A DNA stretch of 6,484 nt, from positions 1 to 6,484 of the forward strand of contig JAITQP010000024.1 of the NCBI GenBank assembly GCA_031288885.1, read 5' to 3'. The DNA comes from Prevotellaceae bacterium (GTDB lineage: Bacteria; Bacteroidota; Bacteroidia; Bacteroidales; UBA932). A program made the position numbers and the translations under genes. The notes under the pieces are model-generated. The model saw only the letters and a program-made list of their open reading frames with translations. It did no database searches and was not told the origin of the DNA. Below, one piece after another: positions 1-6,484 of this stretch; position 1 is the first letter of the stretch; every line of letters starts with the position of its first letter.

Positions 1-110
1 CCCCCGTAACTTATTCGTTTCATTTTATTCTTTGCTTTGTCATGCTGTTGTAATACCGAAAGCGGAATTTTGCACCGGAATTATTACTACTAACTGATAA
101 AAAATTGATT
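1..110 (+). promoter_or_regulatory. AT-rich leader upstream of the TonB receptor gene, with a weak promoter candidate
   Basis: No gene is visible here. The best -7-like site is GAATTTTGC at 65-73, one mismatch from the Bacteroidetes TAnnTTTGY consensus. A second candidate is TTGCTTTGT at 32-40, also one mismatch. Neither has a well-spaced -33 TTG/TTTG: the TTG at 48-50 is only 14 nt from the first site, and the TTTG at 36-39 is 25 nt away. The heptamer CGGAATT occurs twice as a direct repeat (63-69 and 76-82) across and just after the candidate -7 site, so it could be a regulator site, but this is weak. The bases before the start codon are A-rich (around 99-104) with no Shine-Dalgarno motif. 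The true promoter may lie before the window. Confidence 0.25.
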
Positions 111-2585
111 ATGAAACGAAGTATTTCCGTATTTATTTTGACCGGAATGGCGCTGTCGGCGTTTGCTCAGCCACAGGCGGTTTCGGACACAGCGCTTTCG
201 CAAGGCGAGGCGTTGAGAAAGGTGGCGCTGAGCGACGTGGTGGTCAGCGTGCAAAAGCGCAACCAAAGCAGCGTGGAGGTTCCGGTAGCCGTAAGCGCCC
301 TCTCCGGAGTTGAGCTGATGAAGCTGGACGTGCGACAGCTTGACGAGCTGTCGGAGTACATCCCCGGTATGCAGATGCAGCTGCAAAGCCCCAACAACCC
401 GGGCTACGTCATCCGCGGGGTGACCTCCGACGATGGCGATTCCCGCTCCCAAGCCAGAGTGTCTATCTTTCAGGACGGCATTTCCATTTCCCGCTCGCGG
501 GCTTCGGCGGTGGAGCTGTTTGACTTGGATAGGGTAGAGGTGGTGAAGGGGCCGCAGGGCACGCTCTTTGGGCGGGGCGCCGAAATTGGCGCGCTGCACA
601 TCATCCGCAAAAAGCCCGTCAGCGCGCTGGGCGGAGAGGTGAATTTGGGCTACGGCTCCTACAACCGCAAGCTGGCGGAGGGGTTTATCAATACGCCTGT
701 TTTGAAGGATAAGCTCCTCAACCGCTTTGCCTTTACCGCCGAAGACCGCGACGGGTTTATCAAAAACCTGTCCGGCGGCGACCTCAACGGTAAGAGCACC
801 TTTGCGCTGCGCAACTCTACGCGGCTGTTTGCCGGAAAAACAACGGTGATGGATTTGGTTTTGGACTACCAGCGGGACGACTACCCGGGCACGTCCTTCA
901 AAAACGGGCAGTACGCGCCTGCCGGTGGCGACGCGAGCCCCAACACGGCGGCGGACTTGGAGCAGGGCGAAAACCTCTACATTAGGCGAAGCTTGGGCGG
1001 CGCGGGTCTGCTCATCAACCACGACTTCAACCACGCATGGAAGCTGGCCTCCATTTCCGGCTTCAGGGCGTTTGGCTCAGACGAGTCGTTCGATGCGGAC
1101 GGCACGGCTGCCCCGCTAATGTGGGTGTCGGAGATAGAGGCGGGGAAGCAGCTCAGCCAAGAAATCCGCTTGAGCTATACCGGCAACGGCGCTTTTTCGG
1201 GCTTTGCGGGCGCCAGCTACTTTTACGAAGACTGCTCGCAGGAAGTCCCCCTGCGCATCAACGAGCAGGCGCTTTACCCCGCCTACTACGCGGGGCTGCT
1301 GCGGGGTAGCTTTGCTTCGCTGTCGCCCGAGCTGGCAAATACGCTCTTCCCCGACGTTCCGGCGCTCGTTAACGGCAAGTTCAACCATGTGGAAAAAATC
1401 CCCGACATCCGGACAACCATAGAGCAGGCGTACAGCCAGCAAATGGGCATGCCGCTGACGCTGGAGCAAATTCTCGCCTCCCTGCCTGCGGCGCAGCAGC
1501 AGCAGCTGATAGCCACCATTGACGCGCTCTCCAACGCGCCCATCAACGCCTACCACGAGGAAACCTACAAAAATATGGCCGCCAACCACGCCGCCGAGGT
1601 CTTTGCCGACGGAACGTGGCAGATAACCCGTCAGCTGGGGCTCACGGCGGGCGTCCGCCTGAGCTACGAGCATCAGGAGGGGGCGTATGAGGCGGCGCCC
1701 TCCAAGCAGCCCACCGTGTTTGGCGGCGGCTCGCCAAACCTGCTGGCGGCGGTTTCCGACGGGAAAATATCGGACGAAAAGGATTACTACTCGGTTGTTA
1801 TGCGCTCCGCGCTGAGCTACATGGTAGGCCAAAACAACCTCTACGCAAGCGTTTCGCGCGGGAGGCGACCCGGCGTTGTTTTTGTACTTCCCGAGGGCAC
1901 TACGTTTCTGTCGCCCGAAATTATCTGGAGCTACGAAGCAGGCGTTAAGGGGATGTTGCTCAGCGGCAGGCTGAGCTACGATTTGGCCGCCTACTACTAC
2001 GGCTGGTCGCACTTTCAGAGCAGCGTGCTGCGCGTGCAGGAGGGCTCGCTGGTGGGCGAGTATCAACCGGACGACGCCGGCAAGGCGCACAGCTTGGGCG
2101 CGGAGGCCAGCTTGCGGTACGCGCTTTTGCCCTTCCTGAGCGTGTCCGGAACGTACGCCTACATCGACGGAAAGTTCGACGACAAGGACGAGGCGGGCAA
2201 CGAGCAGGAGTACGCAGGGCACCGCTTCCGCCTCACGCCCCAAAATTCGTTTTCGCTGGGGCTCGATTTCACGTATGGGCTGCGCGCCGGACAGGTGGCC
2301 TACTTCCGCCCCGCGTACTCCTACAAGTCGAAAGTCTACTTTGAGGACGACAACGACGAGCGGCTGACCCAAAAGGGCTACGGCCTGCTCAACGCTACCG
2401 CCGGTTTCCGCTTTAAGCCGTCAAAAGGCAAGAAGCTGTACGTGGAAGTTGGCGCGTATGGCAAAAATGTGCTGGACGAAAAGTACATCATCGACGCCGG
2501 AAACAGCGGAAATGCTATCGGATTTCCTACGTTTATTGCCGGAAGCCCTGCCGTGTTTGGCGGGCAAATACGGGTGGGATTTTAA
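111..2585 (+). CDS. TonB-dependent outer-membrane receptor (non-SusC type)
   Basis: This is a TonB-gated outer-membrane beta-barrel that imports a ligand too large or scarce for porins. The start is ATG at 111 (824 aa); the in-frame TTG at 105 is rejected because the signal peptide begins at MKR. Residues 1-19 form a signal peptide, probably cut after AFA. A TonB-box-like stretch, SDVVVSVQKR, lies at 41-50. The plug domain spans about 50-170 and shows the family motifs IRGV (101-104), FQDGISI (120-126) and RVEVVKGPQGTLFGRG (141-156). The rest is a beta-barrel ending in a terminal Phe (GGQIRVGF), the usual signal for outer-membrane insertion. There is no N-terminal carboxypeptidase-regulatory-like domain and no SusD partner, so it resembles siderophore/small-molecule receptors rather than glycan SusC proteins. 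Residues about 374-480 form a helical-looking, Gln-rich insertion, probably an extracellular loop. The phosphoesterase gene follows after 29 nt, suggesting co-transcription. The family is clear; the ligand is unknown. Confidence 0.95.
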   Translation: MKRSISVFILTGMALSAFAQPQAVSDTALSQGEALRKVALSDVVVSVQKRNQSSVEVPVAVSALSGVELMKLDVRQLDELSEYIPGMQMQLQSPNNPGYVIRGVTSDDGDSRSQARVSIFQDGISISRSRASAVELFDLDRVEVVKGPQGTLFGRGAEIGALHIIRKKPVSALGGEVNLGYGSYNRKLAEGFINTPVLKDKLLNRFAFTAEDRDGFIKNLSGGDLNGKSTFALRNSTRLFAGKTTVMDLVLDYQRDDYPGTSFKNGQYAPAGGDASPNTAADLEQGENLYIRRSLGGAGLLINHDFNHAWKLASISGFRAFGSDESFDADGTAAPLMWVSEIEAGKQLSQEIRLSYTGNGAFSGFAGASYFYEDCSQEVPLRINEQALYPAYYAGLLRGSFASLSPELANTLFPDVPALVNGKFNHVEKIPDIRTTIEQAYSQQMGMPLTLEQILASLPAAQQQQLIATIDALSNAPINAYHEETYKNMAANHAAEVFADGTWQITRQLGLTAGVRLSYEHQEGAYEAAPSKQPTVFGGGSPNLLAAVSDGKISDEKDYYSVVMRSALSYMVGQNNLYASVSRGRRPGVVFVLPEGTTFLSPEIIWSYEAGVKGMLLSGRLSYDLAAYYYGWSHFQSSVLRVQEGSLVGEYQPDDAGKAHSLGAEASLRYALLPFLSVSGTYAYIDGKFDDKDEAGNEQEYAGHRFRLTPQNSFSLGLDFTYGLRAGQVAYFRPAYSYKSKVYFEDDNDERLTQKGYGLLNATAGFRFKPSKGKKLYVEVGAYGKNVLDEKYIIDAGNSGNAIGFPTFIAGSPAVFGGQIRVGF

Positions 2586-2614
2586 ATGTTAAATAATATA
2601 AAATATCAACAAAA

Positions 2615-4492
2615 ATGAAAAAGATGCTGTTAACAGGAGTTGCCATGCTGGGAATTTTTGCTGCGGCGCAGGCGGGCGGCAAAGCAAATTGGCAGGAGTA
2701 TGCCGGACGCTACACCGTTTACGGAAGCGTGGTAGATGCGTTTGAGGTTGCGCTGCGCGGCGATACGCTGCTCACGATTTTTACGCCGGAAATGGGAGAG
2801 GCAACGTTGCTCTGCCTCGAAAAAGACCGCTTTGAGTTCCCTCAATACGGAGGATTGGTGATTTTTGAGCGGAACGGGAGGCAAGAGGTGGCCGCTTGCC
2901 GGATTTCCGTTGCCGCGATAGATGTAGGGGAAATAAGAGCCCAAAAGGTTGGCGCGTCCGCAGCACCCGCCCAACCCGTTGTTACGGGCTACGTTTACGA
3001 AGACCTTGACCGGAACGGGAGGCGCGACAGGGGCGAGCGGGGCGTTGCGCAGGTGTGCGTGTCCAACGGCAGGGAGGTTGTGCTGACGGACGCCGCCGGA
3101 AAGTACAGCCTGCCGGTTGGCGACGACTGCATCGTTTTTGTGGTGAAGCCTGCGGGCTACCGGCCTGCGCCGGATGAGTTCAACCTGCCCAAAACCTGCT
3201 ACGTGCACAAGCCGGCCGGCTCGCCAAAGGTTTTCTACGGCGGGACGCCGCCCACCGGCGCGCTTCCCGCCTCGGTGGATTTTGCCCTGCAAAAGTACGA
3301 CGAGCCGGAGGCGTTTACCGCCCTGCTCTTTGGGGACACGCAGCCCTACAGCGAGCAGGAGGTCGAAAACCTGACCATGGGCGCTATTGCCGAAGCCCGC
3401 GGTAGCGCGGCGGGCGTTAGCTTTGGGATAACGCTGGGCGATTTGGTGGGCGACCGCTTAGACCTCCACCTGCCCTACAAGAACGCCATCAGGCAAATCG
3501 GCGTCCCGTGGTACAACGTCATGGGCAACCACGACATGAACTACGACGCTACGGAAGACCGCTTCTCGGACGAAACCTTTGAGGCGCACTTCGGGGCGAA
3601 CACCTACTCGTTTACCTACGGGAAGGCGCATTTTATCGTTTTGGATAACATTCTCTACCCCCACCCGCTGACGGGCAAAGGCTACTGGGGCGGCCTGCGG
3701 AGCGACCAGCTCGCCTTTGTCCGAAACGACCTCGCCCACGTCCCCCACGACCGCCTGATAGTGCTTGCGGTGCACATCCCGCTGGCGGACGTGGAGGGCG
3801 AAAACGCTTTTCGCGACGCAGACCGGCAGGCGCTGTACACGCTGCTGAAGGATTATCCTGACGTTCTGATACTTTCCGCCCATACGCACATTCAGGCGCA
3901 GCTGCCGCACGCCGTTGGGCTAAGTCAGGGCGCTGTTCGCGAAAAGCCAATCTACGAGTACAACGTCGGGACAGCCTGCGGCGACTGGTATTCGGGCGTG
4001 CTGAACGAGCGGGGAATTCCCGTAGCCACCATGCGCGACGGAACGCCAGCCGGCTACGCCTTTCTGAAAATCGACGGAAATCAGTACGTGCTGGACTATA
4101 AAGCGCTGGGGAAGCCGAGCGATTACCAAATCTCGCTTTACCACCCAAAGGTTGTTCCCTTCCGGCAGGCGACAAGCGCGGCTATTTACGCCAACTTTTT
4201 CATGGGAACTCCGGCGGATACGGTGGAGTATAGGATAGACGACGGCGCGTGGGCGCGAATGCGGCGCGTGGAGGAGTTCGATCCGGCCTACTACCGCTAC
4301 GTGCAGGATTGGGATTACATGGAGCGCTTAGCTTCCGGTCGTCGCCCGTCCGAGCCCGTCGTTTGCCCCCACCTATGGAAAGGCCGGATTGCCACCATGC
4401 TGCCCGTTGGCGAGCACCGGATAGAAGTCCGCGCCAAAGACCGCTTTAGGCGAATACATACGGCAAAAGGCAGCTATAGGGTGGAGAATTAA
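2615..4492 (+). CDS. Secreted calcineurin-like metallophosphoesterase, multidomain
   Basis: Predicted exported, two-metal-dependent phosphoesterase; the substrate is unknown. Residues 1-20 are a signal peptide (probable cut AQA-G, no lipobox Cys), suggesting a periplasmic or secreted enzyme. Residues 23-112 look like a small beta-rich domain of the kind found at the C-terminus of some serine beta-lactamase-like hydrolases. Residues 120-225 form an Ig-like/CnaB-like domain matching the usual N-terminal domain of Bacteroidetes calcineurin phosphoesterases, with a DxDxNGxxDxxE loop at 130-141. The catalytic domain (about 233-430) has all expected blocks: GDTQ (240-243), GDLVGD (275-280), GNHD (304-307), VHIP (386-389) and SAHTHIQ (421-427). 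Likely metal ligands are D241, D276, N305, H387, H423 and H425; Q243 stands where many relatives have His. Residues about 435-620 match the C-terminal domain that accompanies this subfamily (for example ACGDWYSG and TMRDGTPAGYAF). ATG 2615 fits the signal peptide; there is no Shine-Dalgarno motif, only an A-rich leader. It lies 29 nt after the receptor gene and is probably in the same operon. Confidence 0.93.
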   Translation: MKKMLLTGVAMLGIFAAAQAGGKANWQEYAGRYTVYGSVVDAFEVALRGDTLLTIFTPEMGEATLLCLEKDRFEFPQYGGLVIFERNGRQEVAACRISVAAIDVGEIRAQKVGASAAPAQPVVTGYVYEDLDRNGRRDRGERGVAQVCVSNGREVVLTDAAGKYSLPVGDDCIVFVVKPAGYRPAPDEFNLPKTCYVHKPAGSPKVFYGGTPPTGALPASVDFALQKYDEPEAFTALLFGDTQPYSEQEVENLTMGAIAEARGSAAGVSFGITLGDLVGDRLDLHLPYKNAIRQIGVPWYNVMGNHDMNYDATEDRFSDETFEAHFGANTYSFTYGKAHFIVLDNILYPHPLTGKGYWGGLRSDQLAFVRNDLAHVPHDRLIVLAVHIPLADVEGENAFRDADRQALYTLLKDYPDVLILSAHTHIQAQLPHAVGLSQGAVREKPIYEYNVGTACGDWYSGVLNERGIPVATMRDGTPAGYAFLKIDGNQYVLDYKALGKPSDYQISLYHPKVVPFRQATSAAIYANFFMGTPADTVEYRIDDGAWARMRRVEEFDPAYYRYVQDWDYMERLASGRRPSEPVVCPHLWKGRIATMLPVGEHRIEVRAKDRFRRIHTAKGSYRVEN

Positions 4493-4535
4493 TTAGGAAT
4501 TAAGAATTAAGAATTAAGAATTAAGAATTAAGAAT
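4486..4535. repeat. Tandem 7-bp repeat (GAATTAA)n
   Basis: Five perfect head-to-tail copies of GAATTAA occupy 4497-4531, followed by a partial copy GAAT at 4532-4535. One separate copy at 4486-4492 overlaps the last codons and TAA stop of the phosphoesterase gene, separated from the array by TTAG. Because the unit is 7 bp, successive copies put TAA in all three forward frames; the TTAA core does the same on the reverse strand, so the array is a six-frame translation stop. Its copy number is likely to vary by replication slippage. It is too short and uniform for CRISPR. Confidence 0.9.
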
Positions 4536-4560
4536 GGCGTTGTTGTAACAACGTAATTCT
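4531..4560 (+). terminator. Hairpin after the receptor-phosphoesterase operon, possible terminator
   Basis: AGAAT (4531-4535) can pair with ATTCT (4556-4560), and CGTTGT (4538-4543) with ACAACG (4548-4553), leaving a TGTA loop and a small internal loop of GG against TA. The structure sits 39 nt past the phosphoesterase stop, between convergent genes, which suits a terminator. There is no clear U-tract after it on the + strand, and the outer stem is AU-rich, so it may be a weak terminator or only a 3'-end-stabilising stem. Confidence 0.4.
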
Positions 4561-4598
4561 AACAGGATTTTGTGAGTTGGGAAATTTACAGATTTTAC

Positions 4599-4626
4599 AA
4601 AAGAGGGGAGCGCTAACTTCCCTCTT
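4599..4626 (-). terminator. Intrinsic terminator overlapping the end of recJ
   Basis: On the + strand AAGAGGGGA (4601-4609) pairs with TTCCCTCTT (4618-4626), a 9-bp stem with one G-T wobble and an 8-nt loop (4610-4617). Read on the minus strand, the stem runs into TTTTG (4602-4598), a short U-tract. The recJ TAG stop (4613-4615) lies inside the loop, so the last codons of recJ form part of the stem. On the + strand the stem is followed by a T-rich stretch (4629-4636), so it may also stop transcription arriving from the phosphoesterase side. Confidence 0.55.
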
Positions 4627-6340
4627 CGCTTTTCTTGATATCCTTAATGCGCAGCTGTAGCGTTGTAACGCCGCGGTAAACATTTTCGGTAATGGAGTAG
4701 CATACGTCAACGGGTTTTCCGCTTTGGATGTAGTCAAAAAAGCGCGCTTGGTTGAAGGCGATGGCGGGTAAAGGCTGGTACGGGGCGTTTTCCTGTATGA
4801 GGTCGAGCTTGATGTGCTCGCTGTCTGCGCCAACAAGCCGCATGTTGCCGTACCCGTAGGCGCGCCGCGTCAGGAATACGGGCGACATGTTGCCCGGGCC
4901 AAACGGCTGAAACTGCTTGAGGATGCGGTAGAACTTTGGCGTTATCTCCGCAAAGTTTATCTCCGCGTCAACGTCCACCTGCGGAATGAGCATGTCCGGT
5001 GAAATCATGGGGTGCGCAACCTCCTCAAAGCGGTTAATGAACGGCTCCACGTTTTCGGCCTTCATGGTAAGCCCCGCCGCGTACATGTGCCCTCCGTAGC
5101 TGGAGAGCAGGTCTGCGCAGGCCTCTATAGCTTGGTAGAGGTCAAACCCCGGGATGCTGCGCGCGGAGCCGGTTGCCATGCCGTCGCTCTCCGTGAGCAC
5201 AATGGTGGGGCGGTAGAACGTTTCGGCGAGCCGCGAGGCAACAATACCCACCACGCCCTTGAGCCACTCGGGGTTGTAGAGCACGATGGTTTTTTTTGCC
5301 TGCAGCTGCGGATCTTGCCGTATGATGTTAATGGACTCCAGCGTGATGCTGCGGTCAACGTTTTTGCGGTCGTTGTTCTGGTCGTTGATGATGTCGCCCA
5401 TTTCGTCCGCCACCTCGTCGGTTTCGGCGGTGAGCAAGTCCACCGCCGTTTTTCCGGACACCATGCGTCCGGCGGCGTTGAGGCGAGGCCCTATGCGGAA
5501 CACGATGTCGTCAACGCCCACGGGGTGCTCTTGCAGCCCCGAGCGCCGCATAACCGCCTGCAACCCTTTGCGGGGGTTGTTGTTGAGGCGGCACAGACCG
5601 TAGTGGGTCAGCACGCGGTTTTCGCCGGTGATGGGCACAATATCCGACGCTATGCTTACCGCCACGAGGTCGAGCAGCGGCGCGAGCGTATCGGTGGAGA
5701 TACCGCGCCGCAGGCAGTAGGCCTGCAGCAGCTTGTAGCCTACGCCGCAGCCCGACAGGTCTTTGTAGGGGTAGCTGCAATCGGGACGCTGGGGGTCTAA
5801 CACTGCCGCTGCGTCGGGAATGGCGCTTCCGGATAGGTGGTGGTCGCAGATAATGAAGTCAACGCCCTTGCTTTTGGCGTAGGCCACCTTATCAACCGCC
5901 TTTATGCCGCAGTCCAGCGCAATGATGAGGGTTGCGCCCTCGCTCACCGCGTGGTCTACGCCGCGAATGGCAACGCCGTAGCCGTCGAGGTAGCGATCGG
6001 GGATGAAGTAGGAGACCGGAATTCCCTGCGCCCTGAGGAAAGAGTAAACGACCGATACGGCAGTGGTGCCGTCCACATCGTAGTCGCCGTAAACCAGAAT
6101 TTTTTCTCCGCCGTCAACCGCCTTTTCCAGCCGCCGCACGGCGCTATCCATGTCTTTCATCAAAAACGGGTCGTGCAGGTCGTCCAGCTGAGGACGAAAA
6201 AATGACTTGGCCTCAGCGTAGGTGGAAACCCCACGCTGAACGAGCAGGTTGGCCAGCGAGCGCTCAACGGAGAGCGCCGTCGCCAGCTCCTCCACCACGT
6301 GCGCATCGCCGGCCGCTTTTAGTATCCAACGTTTATCCAT
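4613..6340 (-). CDS. recJ: Single-stranded-DNA-specific 5'-3' exonuclease RecJ
   Basis: RecJ degrades single-stranded DNA 5' to 3' in the cytoplasm, in recombinational repair, mismatch repair and processing of stalled forks. The 575-aa length is close to that of E. coli RecJ (about 577 aa), and the gene looks intact. The DHH phosphoesterase core shows YGDYDVDG (84-91), a conserved aspartate in ALDCG (141-145), the signature CDHH (165-168) and SGCGVGYKL (196-204). The linker and second domain show ASDIVP (231-236) and RIGPRLNAAGRM (282-293). The DHHA1 part has GVVGIVASRL (362-371), GSARS (391-395) and SYGGHMYAAG (414-423). The C-terminal part (about 450-565) fits the RecJ OB-fold, including FGPGN (480-484). 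The Asp and His residues of these motifs hold the catalytic Mn/Mg ions. The ATG at 6340 starts a standard RecJ N-terminus. It is convergent with the phosphoesterase gene and has its own promoter, so it is probably transcribed independently. No recQ or other repair gene is adjacent here. Confidence 0.97.
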   Translation of the reverse strand: MDKRWILKAAGDAHVVEELATALSVERSLANLLVQRGVSTYAEAKSFFRPQLDDLHDPFLMKDMDSAVRRLEKAVDGGEKILVYGDYDVDGTTAVSVVYSFLRAQGIPVSYFIPDRYLDGYGVAIRGVDHAVSEGATLIIALDCGIKAVDKVAYAKSKGVDFIICDHHLSGSAIPDAAAVLDPQRPDCSYPYKDLSGCGVGYKLLQAYCLRRGISTDTLAPLLDLVAVSIASDIVPITGENRVLTHYGLCRLNNNPRKGLQAVMRRSGLQEHPVGVDDIVFRIGPRLNAAGRMVSGKTAVDLLTAETDEVADEMGDIINDQNNDRKNVDRSITLESINIIRQDPQLQAKKTIVLYNPEWLKGVVGIVASRLAETFYRPTIVLTESDGMATGSARSIPGFDLYQAIEACADLLSSYGGHMYAAGLTMKAENVEPFINRFEEVAHPMISPDMLIPQVDVDAEINFAEITPKFYRILKQFQPFGPGNMSPVFLTRRAYGYGNMRLVGADSEHIKLDLIQENAPYQPLPAIAFNQARFFDYIQSGKPVDVCYSITENVYRGVTTLQLRIKDIKKSEEGS

Positions 6341-6380
6341 CCCTGATTGTTTTTTTTAGTTGCTCCCTACTGTGGGGGCT

Positions 6381-6413
6381 GCAAAGGTAGTAAAAAAGGC
6401 GTAATAATTGCAA
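6381..6413 (-). promoter_or_regulatory. Bacteroidetes-type promoter of recJ
   Basis: On the minus strand TACCTTTGC (6389-6381) is an exact match to the -7 consensus TAnnTTTGY of the Bacteroidetes primary sigma factor. A -33 TTG sits at 6413-6411 with a 21-nt spacer, within the usual range. Transcription would start near 6374-6376, giving a 5' leader of roughly 35 nt before the recJ ATG. That leader contains an A-rich run and no convincing Shine-Dalgarno sequence. Confidence 0.7.
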
Positions 6414-6484
6414 CCGGAAAGGGTGGTTTTTATTTGCTGTGAGAAATGCCTGCTTTTGCGCTGTAATAGATAAATGTTTATGAA
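6408..6484 (+). promoter_or_regulatory. Candidate divergent promoter and possible start of a gene running off the window
   Basis: On the + strand TTG (6408-6410) is followed after 18 nt by TTTATTTGC (6429-6437), one mismatch from TAnnTTTGY. A start near 6443 would give a leader of about 30-37 nt before two in-frame ATGs at 6474 and 6480, the last codons in the window. A second -7-like site, TGCTTTTGC (6451-6459), is less well placed. Only four codons are visible at most, so whether a gene starts here cannot be decided. Nothing else is recognised in 6414-6484. Confidence 0.25.

Noticed and set aside
105..110. TTG at 105 as the start of the receptor gene
   Set aside because: The ATG at 111 gives a standard signal peptide beginning MKR; the TTG adds only two residues and has no ribosome-binding motif.
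90..1034. 314-codon open frame on the minus strand opposite the receptor N-terminus
   Set aside because: No recognisable domain or start signal, and the opposite strand carries clear signal peptide and plug motifs.
1116..2372. 418-codon open frame on the minus strand, antisense to the receptor gene
   Set aside because: It lies fully opposite a well-supported TonB receptor, shows no recognisable domain and has the Arg/Val/Gly/His-rich composition expected of the reverse of GC-rich codons.
2870..3023. 13-nt direct repeat CGGAACGGGAGGC at 2870-2882 and 3011-3023
   Set aside because: Both copies are in coding sequence for similar RNGR peptides in different domains; likely a chance effect of shared residues and codon preference.
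4497..4535. Short repeat array as CRISPR or an insertion-sequence end
   Set aside because: The 7-bp units are contiguous without spacers, and there is no transposase, target duplication or cas gene nearby.
5012..5800. 262-codon open frame on the plus strand opposite recJ
   Set aside because: A shadow of recJ: composition is His/Val/Arg-rich with no recognisable motif, while the minus strand encodes every RecJ signature.

Overview
The window looks like chromosomal DNA of a Bacteroidota bacterium, most likely Bacteroidales. Three things point there. The upstream region of the recJ gene carries an exact match to the Bacteroidetes sigma-ABfr -7 element (TAnnTTTGY). None of the three genes has a convincing Shine-Dalgarno sequence; their starts follow A-rich leaders. 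The secreted phosphoesterase has the N-domain / catalytic / C-domain layout typical of this phylum. Coding DNA is fairly GC-rich, while the gaps between genes are short and AT-rich. Genus cannot be read from the sequence.

Layout: 1-110 is a non-coding leader. 111-2585 (+) encodes an 824-aa TonB-dependent outer-membrane receptor without a SusC-type N-terminal extension. After a 29-nt gap, 2615-4492 (+) encodes a 625-aa secreted calcineurin-like metallophosphoesterase, and the two are probably one operon. 4493-4612 is a convergent intergenic gap with a 7-bp tandem repeat and two hairpins, one overlapping the end of the next gene. 4613-6340 (-) encodes a complete 575-aa RecJ single-strand-DNA exonuclease. 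6341-6484 holds the recJ promoter and possibly the promoter and start of a divergent gene that leaves the window on the + strand.

The receptor and phosphoesterase plausibly work together: the exported phosphoesterase would cleave a phosphoester outside the inner membrane, and the receptor would import the substrate or product. No SusD-like lipoprotein, transporter or regulator is present here to identify the ligand, so this is inference from gene order. RecJ is a housekeeping repair and recombination enzyme and is functionally unrelated. I see no mobile element, CRISPR array, RNA gene or obviously new defence system. The points most worth a second look are the unusual N-terminal part of the phosphoesterase, the receptor's large loop insertion, and the repeat and hairpin cluster between the convergent genes.
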